Origin: Daphnia pulex
Lineage: Eukaryota > Arthropoda > Branchiopoda > Diplostraca > Daphniidae
Length of the DNA stretch: 64,000 nt
NCBI RefSeq assembly: GCF_021134715.1
Contig: NC_060018.1
Location: 124,001 to 188,000 of the forward strand
Reading direction: 5' to 3'
Numbering within the stretch: the stretch's first letter is position 1; every line of letters begins with the position of its first letter. Shown here piece after piece: positions 39,001 through 50,697 of the stretch. Both the position numbers and the translations under genes were made by a program. The notes under the pieces were generated by a model. The model saw only the letters and a program-made list of their open reading frames with translations. It was not told the origin of the DNA and did not search any database.

Positions 39001-42000
39001 CGTGTTCTATAAAGAAGCGCCATGCCAAAGAGACTGGCAACCAAATAAAATAAATGTAAAAGTAGAAGTAGAAAAAGAAGATCAGCAGGTCACGGGTAAT
39101 AGGAGCACGGCGACGGCACTCACCAGGCACTCGGCTGCAGTTTCGACGCAGAGATGAGGAGACAACACTGAAGGGATAGGCGATCCGGGCAAGGATAAAA
39201 AGTGATTACAATTGGTGCACATCAATCACCATCCGTCTGAGACGTGTACATCTAGCGAATCGATCCTGCCGCCGACAAGAAGAAAACGTCGTCGTTTTGA
39301 CTGTGTTGGAGATACACTCGCGAGTCTAATAATATCGATCTCCTACACTGTCTATAGAGGCAGGCTCCCTTTATGCCCGTGTAGCATCGCTACGCACACA
39401 TATAAAAGGAGAAGAGTAGAAATTGATCATCACACATCTCCTCCGATCGGTTTATTTTTATTTTGTTACTATTACGCCGCTGCAAATAGAAACTTCCATA
39501 TGGCTCTATAACGATATTATGACGATATAGAGAGAGGCCTATCCCGAAGCCAATTGTCGATTGGCAACGCAGAGAATGTGCACCAGTTGTGCTGGTTACG
39601 ACAGCCATTTCATCGATGCGCCCAATCATCTTCTTCTTCAGACTCCAATATTGCCACTCTCTCAAGTCTCCACAAAATGAACATTTCTGCAATTGTTGTT
39701 GGAAGATTGGTGGCAATACCCCACCCTAAAATACGCCCACACACATGTCAAAAGGACGGACGGACGGCAAAGTCACGTCACGTAATGAACGCGCCGTGTA
39801 GACCATCGGCACTTCTTTTGCCGTCTGCTGATTATCCTTATTATTAGCCATTAGAATGGATGTGACATTTACACTTGACATTTGCGAGAGATAAATGTCG
39901 GCTGCGACAGTTGTGCTGTAGCAACGGCAAGTTCGCCTAACATGTAATATAGTAGCTACTACAGCGCTCAGAGCTCATCGCCTAAGACTTGGGCGGCACA
40001 CACATCGGGAGCGCAGCAACTCCGCAGAAGATATAGCCGCCGCCACGCTGTCCCTCGTGAATACACATATCCCGGGCGCTTTTCGGATCTTCTTCTTGGG
40101 AGTAAAAACGGGTAGTACATGATGATGGAGAAAGGGAGAAAAGAAAAGATTTATATACGGCCATCCAAAAATGTTATATGATGCTGGCTGGGCCAACTGG
40201 CCGTCGGGTTGTTTCTGTAATATAGTTCGTGTGTGCGGCTCGGTTCGGGGTATTGGCCTGGCTGTCCGTCCGCAGAGAGACGATGACGTCGACTGACGGC
40301 GTAGAAATAAAAAGAAGAAAGTCGAGCGCGGAAGCGAATCACGTCTCAATAATTAAGACCCAACAAATCACACAAAAGGGCCAAACGCAAAAGAGACAAC
40401 AACAACAACACAGACCACCTTTGATTGTGAGTCTCTACCCAAAATGGTACCAAAAGAGATTAAGGCATGTGCTCCTAAATTATTTAGCACTTGGTTTTTT
40501 GCTCGACTATACTATTACCAGAGAAATGAATAAAACAAAAAAGTCGCGGGCTGCTACGCAACGGCACCAACTTATTTGCCCAATCGAAAAAGAAGAAAAG
40601 GAAAAAGTGTCGGCAGCGGCGCGATATCGAGTTATTTCCACCGAGTTCAATCAACTGTGTGCAGCTGCACCCCTACAGCAGCAGCAGCAGCACTGTATGG
40701 TGATTGCAATGTCGTTATGCATTCTTCTCAGTTGATTCGATTGTCAGTTAGTCAGCCGACCCTAGACGAACGCCCTCCATTTCCGCTAAAAGTTAACCAC
40801 CGACAGAGAAATGAATCAAAATGCAAAACTTGAAACAAGATCAACGGGAGACGATGGCGGACGTGATGTCTCTACCTTGCGACACATTGTTCCGTTGGTT
40901 TCCATCGTCATAAAGTGGATGGGTGGGGGGAAACAGTGCGGCCGGAAGGCGGAAGGATATGAAAAATGGACGTCACGCAAAAAGAAGGAACTTGGAGAGA
41001 CGAGCAAAAGGTTTTCAAGTATAGATGAAGATGATGATCAAGTATTAATGTGTAAGGACTTGCCACACTACATGAACCCCCTGCCAAGACGCCGACCCCG
41101 TCACGGAGACGACCCGAGGGCAACAGAGTACATCACCTGCCATCAGCCAAAGAACAAAAGTTTCTTCTTCTTCCTTCCGCGGAAGGCAGCCAAATAATAA
41201 GAGACTTTTTGCTGATTAAGTCAAAACATTTTTCTTCTTTTCTCTGCTCATGGTCGTCGTGTTGGTTATTTTGTTTAGAGCCTCTTTTTTTGGTGTTTGT
41301 GTGAGGCACGTTCGCCTCTATTGTTCAAATTCCAGCTCGATGATTTCCGTTTTTCTTAGATTTCCGCCATCACATTAGCGGCGGAGATGCCAAAGATTTC
41401 AGTTGGGAGGACTCGGTGTTATTTGACAACAAAACAAAAAGTCAACATCGACACACTGACGACAACTCAATAATATTACAGTCGGGGACTTGTTCACCTG
41501 TCTTCGGGGAATACACCTTTACCTAGTCGACTAATTAATAAAGTTAAAAAGCAAACGAGGATCAAGAAGTCGCCGACTGCTAATGAATCACGCCCTGAAA
41601 TTAGACGACGCGTGTGCAAACTTTTCATAGAATTGTGACGCAAATTAAAAATAAACGGCTAATTATTCCCCCCTGCAACAACAACAACTGGCCCAATGTC
41701 ACCTGAGCTAATAGCCCAAATAACGTCAAAGGAAAATGATTATATCGAAAAACAGATGTTGTTAAACAAACGATATCTCACAGCCTCTCTCTACTGTCTA
41801 ATACATTTAGTCGCGATGAACAAGACGGGATGCGCAGCGCGCGTGAGTGTTATTGGCTTTTTCTTTTTTACTTGCGAGGGAAATGAAATGGATCTCTCTA
41901 CTGTTGTTGTTATTTGTTTGGACACGTAACAACGGGTATAGTCGCTCAATAAACGAGATCACGGCCACGCCTTGATACGAGGAAACCTCTCAACCGAGAA

Positions 42001-42686
42001 AAAGAAGAACTTTTCTACTGCCTAATACCGAATGATATTTTCTCTGCTGCCGCGATGCACTTGAAATCAAAAACTAACTTTTATTTGGTACTTGCTGCTG
42101 CGGCTGGAGGCCGAGCGCGGATCGATCTCTTGCGAGTTTCACGAAATCTAATCAAACGGGCATCGGATTTCTCGACCCAACCAATAAAACGCCAAGAACA
42201 ACAAGGTGATGGACTAGTATGGCACTCGAGTGCTATCCGTGTAACAACCTATAAATCTCCTCTGAGAGTCTCGGCATTCGGCCGTACACAAGACTCGGGA
42301 CTACCGGGAATTGACCAAGTTACAGATTCATCGCACAGTGTTCCCCCCTTTTCCATCAAACATTTTGCTGGGCACGGGCAACAAAGTTTCACCCTGCCAT
42401 CACTAAAAGAAAAATCGAATAAATAAATCAAAAGTGTCCGTTCGGGAGCAAGTCGACACCCAGTAGCTCTCATCAATGTAATTATTACCATAAGAATAGA
42501 CTTTTGATTTAATTTCTTTTATTTTTAGTATCACCTGCCGTGAGCCGACGATGGTGGCCCAGTCTGGCGGAGTCTCTTGCCCGTCAATTTTCGCCGGAAG
42601 ACGCGACGGACGCGCAATATGAGAAAGACGGCCCGGTCGATTGACAGCTGATGTTTCTTTTCCGCACCACCACCGGAGGAATTCAT
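21082..42686 (-). CDS. wake: Wide awake / ANKFN1 homologue (ankyrin, FN3 and Ras-association domains), long isoform
   Basis: The core 3' part has 17 exons on the minus strand: 27139-26734, 26619-26516, 26363-26285, 25983-25880, 25794-25612, 25508-25395, 25201-24977, 24829-24756, 24638-24487, 24324-24192, 24119-24006, 23903-23682, 23458-23292, 23216-22712, 22621-22066, 21992-21384, 21299-21082. Starting at the ATG at 27077 it gives 1300 residues: ankyrin repeats about 140-210, a coiled-coil-like segment, FN3 about 272-375, and a Ras-association domain about 1195-1280. Upstream exons 32256-32087, 32836-32326, 35851-35745 and first exon 42686-42535 continue the frame and give about 1634 residues; this 5' part is serine-rich with poly-Ala and poly-Asn runs. 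In Drosophila the protein links the clock to sleep onset through GABA-A receptors, and is also known as banderuola in neural stem cells. Family assignment is from domain order. The join from 32087 to 27139 rests on phase only. Confidence 0.88.
27140..32086 (-). other. wake: Long intron of the wide awake homologue, or promoter of its short isoform
   Basis: No convincing exon was found. The sequence is rich in short homopolymers and CA/TC runs. If translation can start at the ATG at 27077, a promoter for a short isoform should lie in the part next to 27.1 kb. Open frames here are short, unspliced and without recognisable domains. Confidence 0.4.
36021..36091 (-). CDS. wake: Possible alternative first exon of the wide awake homologue
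   Basis: An ATG at 36091-36089 opens 23 codons (start MDSSVIVIQANGKP) and ends at a GTAGTA donor in phase 2, which is the phase required by the next exon at 35851. The donor is weak and sits in a GTA triplet run, so this is only a candidate. A longer open frame in another phase overlaps it. Confidence 0.25.
37797..38303 (+). CDS. Intronless gene of unknown function nested in a wide awake intron
   Basis: A single uninterrupted frame codes for 168 residues from an ATG at 37797 and lies on the strand opposite the host gene. The start MGGLVSKR fits an N-myristoylation signal (glycine 2, serine 6, basic residue 7), so the product may attach to membranes. The rest is soluble-looking, rich in K, S, A and G, with a central stretch FRACFRTARNANSDGGGEVY and a lysine-rich end KKNI. 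No membrane segment is seen. An AATAAA at 38384-38389 lies 80 bases after the stop, as expected for a real transcript. Base composition is more GC-rich and codon-like than the surrounding intron. I do not recognise the family. It could also be a retrocopy that has kept its frame. Confidence 0.65.
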   Translation: MGGLVSKRTLIANGYDRDIYGRVDADKSAANKSGATHLRLPPSAATAIDGRKQEEEIQVQLATNELFKEKLFTKIGPGFRACFRTARNANSDGGGEVYVSIALADGDFICRSLPVTSSGYTITVDGKGNLKTAPHSIANQLGAKSKSGEPWKDFVVDASDHHKVKKNI

Positions 42687-45600
42687 GGCGGCAGACACAC
42701 AATCAAGAGAAATGAGAAATGAAATAAGAAAGAAAAAAGAGTTTCGATTCGGTTGTTTTTGGTCCGAAAATCTTTTTTTTTTCACGCTGGACGGGTCATG
42801 TCATCGAGTTCGGACCAGTCCCGCAACCCTTCACAAAGTCGATGGCACTTGTTGATGACGAACGAGGGGATTCTTTCACACTAACGACGATATTTTATAA
42901 TCATCAGACACAAGAAACTGCAACGCGGTTATGTACTTGGCGTTTGGGTAACTAAATATTGATGGCCTGGAGTCACTTTGACACACACGTTCAACTTGCC
43001 GTTTCTCACGGACAGCAATAATCCACTGTCTACACTCCCGAGCTCTATATGCGGGGTAGAAAAAGTGCGGGACTGCTGATGGGAGGGGTCCGTGTGCTGC
43101 GCATCTCCGACCGAATCAACTCAACGGGCAAAACGCACGCCTGCGCGCCTACTCACGAGACTGCCGGACTGAGCTGCGTTCGAGAGAAAACAGGGAAACG
43201 CCAAAAAATATCCAACGTTCAAGTTGGACGAAATTTTGAAAGAAGAAAAAGTCAATGAAGTGTCCCGACGAAGCACAATTTTCAATCATCTCGTCAAAAA
43301 ACGATTCACAAGGGTGTGCAGTCTGTCGGTTCATTTTTTCCCCCATCCCATCCCCCAGTTTTGATAGACTCCCGGCAGACCCTCCGTGAAAAGGGCTAAT
43401 GCACCGTGCAACATGAAAAAAGAGGAGGAGAAAATAAAAATGTAAGCGAAACGTATTCGATCGTCCATGACCGAGAGAGAAATATACAAGTCGTACACTT
43501 ATTCACGGCACGTTTGTCTCCGGGCACACGCCAGTCAGAAATCAGTCCCGTTGGATATGATACCGGTCCCCCCTTTTTTAAAAAAAGATTTTCTCTTTGA
43601 TGAATTTGAATCGTTCAATTTCACCAAACATTTCCGTCCCAAAAATTTGGGTAAACAGGAAATCAATCACTATACGCTCGTGTAAATAGGCGGGCGGAAA
43701 TGTCGAATGCTACACACCTATATAGGAAGACTTTGCCAAATGATTGGAATATCTAGACCAAGAAAATTGGAAATCTATACAACATTTTCTCACGGGTCGG
43801 CAGCAGGCCGATACTCATTATAAAAGCCCTGCAGACTCTCTACCTCATACTCTTCCGGTCGTTTATTTTTTCAGCTTTCGCTCTCGACAGCACAAGTGGG
43901 TGCACGTCAATGTGACGTCATTCTCTAAATTTCCCATTAAAAAATACCCAAAGAGAGAAACAGAAGAATCATTACTGTATAGGGCGTAAAGCAAAAGGTC
44001 CAATTGGACCCGACAGGTCACCATACCACCGCCTGTGATATCAGATCGGTCGATTCGTCTCTGACTGACTGCCCGGGATAATCATTTTCTATTGTGAAAT
44101 CCCGCACGTGGTTGGGTATCAGACCCGGACGTAAACCCATCGGGAGCTCCATCAGAAAATCACTTTGCGACGCTGCCACCCAAAAAAAGAACAAAACTCG
44201 TGATTGTTTCAGACTCTGCCGATGGATGGATTTCACGGACGGCCAATCCAATCGCAATATTCCGGCGAATCAGTTGACAGTGGACAAAACTCTAGCCAGA
44301 AATCAAAGTTTACACAAGTCGTATACAAGAGTTTCGGTCGTCGGCGTGTAAAATCGTGTCTACACGTGTAAAAACGGGAAAAAAAAACAAAATTATTGGA
44401 CTGACCTCTTTAAACATTTCTGGGGCGGGCAAAGAAAAAGAAAAACGAATAAGACTAGACCCAAGAGGAGGCCCATCCCCCAGACAAATCAAAAGTGACC
44501 CTGTGATATGGCGTCGTGTCGGCAGTTGTGCTCGACGTTGTGAGAAAAGGTCCCGAGCCCATCCACCACACCGTCGACATGTACATTTTTATTCTTTTAT
44601 TTTTGCTATAGCCACCCAAAAAGAAAAAAAAGAAAATTTTTTTTGCAAAGATACACGGAGGTGGGTCCGTGCTGCTGTGGCTCGTGCTGATTTCCCTCAA
44701 GCCCCAGGAACTCGTAATTAAACTGGGCAACAAATGAACACAAGACTGGCCGGCACATCAAAAGCTAGGCGAATCAAAATGATTTCGGTGTAGAATAATA
44801 TCCAGGACGGAATCGACCAATCGATGACGACAAGGACAACACGGACTTGAATAGAATTCAATTGAAACATTGCCAACCCAAAATAGAAACGAAATTTAAA
44901 AACGTAAGAAATATAAAACTGTCGGTTCCAAACGGATGACGTGGGTGGACGACATGGAATGGCACTTTCAAGGCTCTTGGCCATTCTTTTTTCGCCCAGG
45001 TTTTTCACATTTGCGACGAGGTTTATGACCCTGAACTGTGGGCAAGGCCACATTGCATCGGCCACGTCACCTGAACTCTGTCACACGCCACTAGTCTGTT
45101 AAATATCATTACATCCAATTCAAAAAGAAAATGACGTCATCTCCAAATTCGGTGGTGGATCAGAGACAAACAAGAAATTACACGTTGATGTACTACAAGT
45201 AAACAAAAGATGATTGATAAAAAAAAACAACGTTCACCTGTATAGATCTCTCTGGTCTCACGCTCAACGGAGCGTGTCGTCATCCCGCGTGAGAGAAATA
45301 CGACACGCAGAGAAGAAGAATCAGATCTCAAATTCAAGCAACGGAGAATTTCCTTTCACGGCGTTTTGATGGCAAGAAGAAACAACAATAAATCATCGTC
45401 GTCTGCAACGCAATTCAATACAACAACGAATTTTCTTTCTCCTTTAAAATTATTCATCGACAAATGTGGATGCACTCTCTCGACACCCAATCCCTATACA
45501 CGCTCTATTCGCCGTGATAATAACAACAACAACAACATGGTAATGAGACTCGGTAGTGCCTCTCGTGAGTTATTTCCCTAAGCAAATTTCGGTCGCATCC

Positions 45601-47081
45601 AGCTTAGGAGATCAGCACAGCGTAAAAGCTTTTCCGGCTAAATCCCCAAACTTTGTTTTCGTTCTAAACTAAAACTTAAATCTAGCTGATTATCGTCCAA
45701 CATCGACTAGTAGAGGCCTCTTTTGTTCAAATCAAAATTCCTAACAAAACAAATAGGGAAATGTGGGACTCACCAGACCAATTTAGCGAAGCACTGCATG
45801 GTGGTGGTGGCCACCAGCACCAATTTGATTTCGATTGCCAAAAATCAATGGACTGCAATCGAGACGACGGCCATTGATTTCCAACATGACCACGCGGCTG
45901 TTGGTGGTAATGTGTGGGGGGAGGCTAGTAAGCACGCCCGCACACGAGGCTCTCGTCCAACTGACTGAACATTTTTCAACTCTCTTTTCTATTTTTTCGG
46001 ATTTTTTATTTTCTTACTCTTCCTCTCTCTCCCTCCGCCATTTTTATTTTTTATTACTTGTTCGCCTTTTCTTCTTCTTTTCTTGGCGAGGAATGTTCGA
46101 AAAATGCCCGTGAGGCAAATATATAACCACCACGCACGCAAAATGTTGTGGCGGGAGCAGCAGCAGCCGGTGGTGGTCGTCCTACAAAATGTGCAACTTT
46201 TTTTCTGTTTTTTTTTAATGACTCCCGCGGCTATGGGAAAGTCAACGTGCACAACCAAACACAGGTTATGTCATTATTGCACGCCGTGACTCTTTTTTTT
46301 TTTTCTTTTTTATTAAGGGACCCATTGTTTCTCCCTTCTTTTGCTCGACGGCTTGTCTACGTTCGTTCGTTCGTCGCTCCCGAACGAAAATCGACCCCCT
46401 CCCGCGTGATTTTTTTTTTTACTTTTTTTTCGGTCCCGAACACAAAAAGGACAAAGCGGATAACAAGTAAGAAAAAACCGCACCGTCGTCGACTCTCCAC
46501 AGCACTTTCTCATTTTTGCAACCGGGTGTTTATCGAAAACATGGCCGCGCAACCGAAACTTAAAGCAATTAACTCTAATCATATCGTCGGTCGGGAAACT
46601 CGTTTGCAACCAAGGTCACACATCATCTGGCCAGGTATTTTAGCGATCCCCACTAATCGATCATTATATTACAGTACTTAAAAAGGAATTTTCACGTCGG
46701 ACGGAAGTCGTGAGAGAACGTTTCAAGGTCTCGTTTGGATTCAAGAATTCCTGAATTAATCCATCTTCCCTTTTTCTACTTCTTCTTTTTTAAATAAAAA
46801 TCCCTCGACTAAAAATAGGAAATGTTTTTAATAAGGGCCCCCAGGAAGAAGAAGAAGAAGAAGACAAAGACCGATCACGTTATTCACGCACCGTTCGGCT
46901 GACTTGGGGTCCGTCGTATCTCCACACTACGTCAATTCTAATTACACTAATCGAAAGGATTTTTTCTCGCATCTCTTCCGGTACGTGGATTGATGAATGA
47001 TCACACAGCATCAAACGAACGAAACTTCAAAGAACCGAATTTCTTTATCACGTCAACAATGCGACCGATGACGTTACGTAC
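42687..47081. other. Non-coding stretch between two candidate first exons
   Basis: No supported exon. Open frames such as 45366-45581 (+) are low in complexity, with Asn runs. The promoter for the first exon at 42686 should lie at the left end of this stretch, reading leftward. Confidence 0.4.
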
Positions 47082-47239
47082 CTGACGGCCAAGATGGCTG
47101 ACACTTTGTCGATGGTATCCCAATCACCAACGATCGGTGCTGGATGAGACGCCGATGATCCTTTCATCTTCTTGTGCGAAACGTGCTGCCGAGTTATTAG
47201 TCCCGTCATCGGACGAATTTGAACGAATTCCTGTTTCAT
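47082..47239 (-). CDS. wake: Alternative first coding exon of the wide awake homologue (distal)
   Basis: An ATG at 47239-47237 opens 52 codons (start MKQEFVQIRPMTG) and ends at CAG followed by a good GTACGT donor, leaving phase 2. That matches the phase needed by the exon at 35851 and equals the phase of the first exon at 42686-42535. It would give a different N-terminus to the same protein, driven by a promoter upstream of 47.24 kb. Support is open frame, ATG, donor and phase; there is no homology evidence. Confidence 0.5.
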
Positions 47240-49443
47240 CGTGGCTGCTGGTCGTCACTTTGGTCACACAAATTGTTGGGCAGATTAACGACGACACGTT
47301 ATAGGAACGGGACTCATGTCTCTTCACTCCGATGCACGGCACTCGAATGTTTTCCTCTTTTCTGATTCTCTTTTGGGTCGGTCGGTCGGTCGGTCCAGCA
47401 GCTGCCGGCCCATCCACCAGGAGCTGCTGCTGATGCCCAGGAGGACTCTACACACACACATGTCCAAGTGTACCTGTTATTTATTTCAACTCACGCTCAT
47501 CGACTGCATCACGTCCTCCCGGAGAAATTCCTGAGGAATTTTCTTATTTTAAAAGAATTTTCCTTTTTTTAAAATTATTTTTCGGTTACAAACAAACGGG
47601 GTCAAGTTACCTGGTGCTGTTGGGTAACTCCTCCTCCTTATTCTTCTTTCCTTCTTGCTTGGTGGTGTTTATTTCGACAAAATATCTAATAAAAGAATCG
47701 TACACGATTTAATAGCAGTGGCTGCAATTGCCCGCAAGGGCCGTTGGCCGCTCTAACGGCGTCTGCCGCAAAAAAAAACGTTTTCTCCTCATCCCGGTAC
47801 AATTCGGCAGACGAACGACAACAACAAATAAGACGAACGCCAGTCGATTTTCAACCAAATGTCAACAACGAACTGCTGTCGTCACACCCAACAGCAAATT
47901 AAATGACAGAAAAGTGAAGAATGTTGACCTGTTTGAGTGCGTTCGGGTCCCGTTTTTTCTTTGGGCTCTTATCGTGTCAGTCCTTGTCAGCTAATCGACC
48001 GAATTTTTCTTTTTAAATTTTCTTCCATCCGGGATGGAAATGATCCCATTCCGGCGGCTATTCAATTCACACCGAACAGATGGGTCGAGCATTTCGAGTC
48101 CCGCGTGATGCCCACATCTCAGCCGGGCTCTTTATAGTATAGAGTTGAACGATCGTGATGATTATATGCCAGAAAATTGCCAATAGCAGTTTTTCGATTC
48201 GTTCCATTTCAAAGCTCGAGTTGTGCGTCTATAATCTCATCATCGCCTCCTTCACGTGGTGATTTGAGACACTCAAAAGCGCAGGCCAACCACCAGCAGC
48301 AGCTGCTGCTGCAATCACTTTTCCCGCAGATGCCTTTCCTTTTATCCCGTGAAAAGACCGCGGCCAGCAAAAGGTAGGGCACGTTCCACATTGGCGGAAT
48401 TACATATGCATCCGGATTGCCACAGTCTTTTTCTAAGACTCTTTGTTTGCTTCCATATTTATTCATGAGGCAACAACAACAACAACAGTCTGCCCATCTT
48501 GTTGTCTACTGGAAAGCGTTTAAAACACACAAGTGACCCACTGCCGGCGGGAATTTTCAAATGTATAACGGGATGGAGCCAGCAGCGATACCATAGATAT
48601 TGTCTGCTGGCAGACTCTACGTTCCGAAATGTGTTATATATATTCTTCCATGCAGCCAAATAATAACAAGACGTGTGAATATTTATACCATCAGTAGTAG
48701 TACAGCAACAACAACAATCTTGTTGGATGATTTATGATTGGAATGTCGCCGGCCATTTCGGTATGGTGATTATACTGAAATGCTTTATGCATCTGATATA
48801 ATCAACAGGGGGGGCATGGATTGAGAGAGAGAGTTATTGACCCATCGGGCTGCTGATTCAAGGCATTTCACCACCAACTGTTTCCTTGGAAATAAATTAT
48901 GGCACAAACGTTGTGGGTAGTAGTACCGTCTTCTTCTTCTAAATACAATAATGTGGCAATAATTCCTGCTGGTCCTTGCCATTTATTTATTTGGCACCGT
49001 TTCCGTTGTCTCTCGAATTCTTCGTGATTTATCTTTTCGTCTTTTTTTTCTTTTTCTCGTGAGTTTCCTTTTTATTGTCACGGCCATTTTTCTTGGCCCG
49101 ACATACACATCCATGTGTTGCTATCACCTCAAAAGAATATAAACGTCGGCATTGGATATATACGCGTCTAGTGTGTCTTTCAATCTCTCTAGGCCATCAG
49201 TTTCATCTGTTCACCCCGCAACACTCACGCTGACTCACGCAGCAGGAGACGGCGGCGCTGAAAAACGAGCGAAATTCACAGCGGCTAGTGGCCATTTTGA
49301 CAGTTGGTGCGGGTGGCGCAGCGTTTGTGCTTGACTTTGAGTGCACCCCACGACGGCCAGCACTGCACACACACCAAATCAATAACACAAGCCCAGCTGA
49401 AAGCCCTGAAAATTTTGTGGGACCTTGTATCTAGTGGATCAAA
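47240..49443. other. Divergent intergenic region between wide awake and synaptogyrin
   Basis: The distal wide awake exon reads left and synaptogyrin reads right, so this 2.2 kb should contain both promoters. No gene is seen in it. CAA/CAG triplet runs occur near 48290 and 48470, and a GA run near 48823. Confidence 0.45.
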
Positions 49444-50697
49444 ATGGAGGGAGCATTCGGAGCGGGTAAGGCAGGAACGGATTTTAACCCGGTGGAATTT
49501 GTCCAGCGTCCTCAAGTCATCCTCAGGTTGCTGAATATTGTAAGTTGAACTCGGCTATTTCATTTGCTAAATCATATCCACTAAAATACGAAGCCGAAAG
49601 CTCGCTACGTTGATCGTACGCCAGCTGGTACCGCCTCTCGTTAGCCTTTTTTTTGTTCAGGTGTATCGATTCAATGTGCGTCTGTTTTCAAATGTCTTTT
49701 TTTTCTTTCTCTCTATTTCCATGCAGCTCTTCTCCATCATAGTTTTTGGTTCAATATCATCCAAAGGCTGGACTTTTGACACAAAGAAGGAAATTTGTCT
49801 CTACAATTCAGACGCAAATGCTTGCAATTATGGAGTCGGGATTGGTAGGTCACCTTCGCTCAGCCACTACTCCCAATTACATTTGAAAACTCAAATTCAT
49901 TTGCAGGTGTCATTGCCTTCTTGGCTGCGGCTACGTTGCTTGCTGGAGAGTATTTCTTCCCACAAATGTCTTCAGTGAAAACTAGACGCCACTATGTTCT
50001 TGGGGACCTTGCTTTCTCTGGTAAGTGCAGCGACCAAAGTAGAATCTGTTTCACCGATTTACTGGTTTTTGTGATTCAGGATTCTGGGCTTTCCTTTATG
50101 GAGTCGGTTTCATTTACCTTGCCAGTCAGTGGACCAAAACTGATAGCTCACCTGCAGCTCAGGCTGCTGGCAACAATTTGAGAGCTGCAATTACTTTTTC
50201 GTTCTTCTCCATCTTCACTTGGGTAAACACACATCAATTCATAATAGAGAAACTGTTTGCATCAATCACGTTTTGCTTTTCAGGCTGGTAGTTCTTTTTT
50301 TGCCTACCAACGCTACCGTCAAGGAGCTGAATCGGCCTTTGCTACTGCCTACGAAACTGGAATGGGTGGACCTGGAGGAGCTACTACGCCAGGATCAGGT
50401 AAATTCACCATGAAGTAGATTATCTATTAGCTCTTTATTGACGTTTGGTTCAATTCTTTCAGCTGGTGGTTATACTTCGTTCCCTGGAATGGGCACTACT
50501 GCAGATCCTATCGGTGGAGGTATGGGAGGGGGTGCTGGTGGTGCAGGAGGAGGAGGAGGCTATCAGGGCCCGCCGTTTTCATCAGCCGCTCGACCAGGTA
50601 TTACCGCTTATAATCCCTAGTGAAAGGAAATTCGAGTACATTTTCATTACGTGTTATTACAGGTACCATCGGGGATTACCAGCCACCGACATATTAA
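49444..50697 (+). CDS. Syngr: Synaptogyrin, four-pass synaptic vesicle membrane protein
   Basis: Seven exons (49444-49539, 49727-49844, 49907-50020, 50080-50222, 50284-50398, 50463-50597, 50663-50697) give 251 residues. The start MEGAFGAGKAGTDFNP matches the conserved synaptogyrin N-terminus. Hydrophobic segments include LFSIIVFGS, IAFLAAATLLAG, FWAFLYGVGFIYLA and ITFSFFSIFTW, giving the MARVEL four-helix layout. YFFPQMSSVK and AGSSFFAYQRY are family landmarks. The C-terminal tail is Gly/Pro-rich and ends GDYQPPTY, the usual place for tyrosine phosphorylation. Both termini should face the cytosol; the protein acts in vesicle exocytosis and trafficking. If the last intron is retained, the frame instead ends at 50620 with ITAYNP, giving a shorter tail. 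A long 3' untranslated region probably runs to about 51.6 kb, where AATAAA words occur. Confidence 0.96.

Larger units (their letters stand above)
32837..42534. other. Intronic DNA of the wide awake homologue around the small exons
   Basis: Apart from the exon 35851-35745, the candidate exon at 36.0 kb and the nested gene at 37.8-38.3 kb, I see no supported coding sequence. Simple-sequence stretches occur (C-run near 33618-33632, CA runs near 38660). No RNA gene was recognised. Confidence 0.4.

Noticed and set aside
45366-45581. Plus-strand open frame with Asn and Ser runs
   Set aside because: Low-complexity sequence without homology or matching splice partners.
46148-46681. 177-codon plus-strand frame rich in phenylalanine
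   Set aside because: It is driven by T-runs; composition is not protein-like and there is no recognisable domain.
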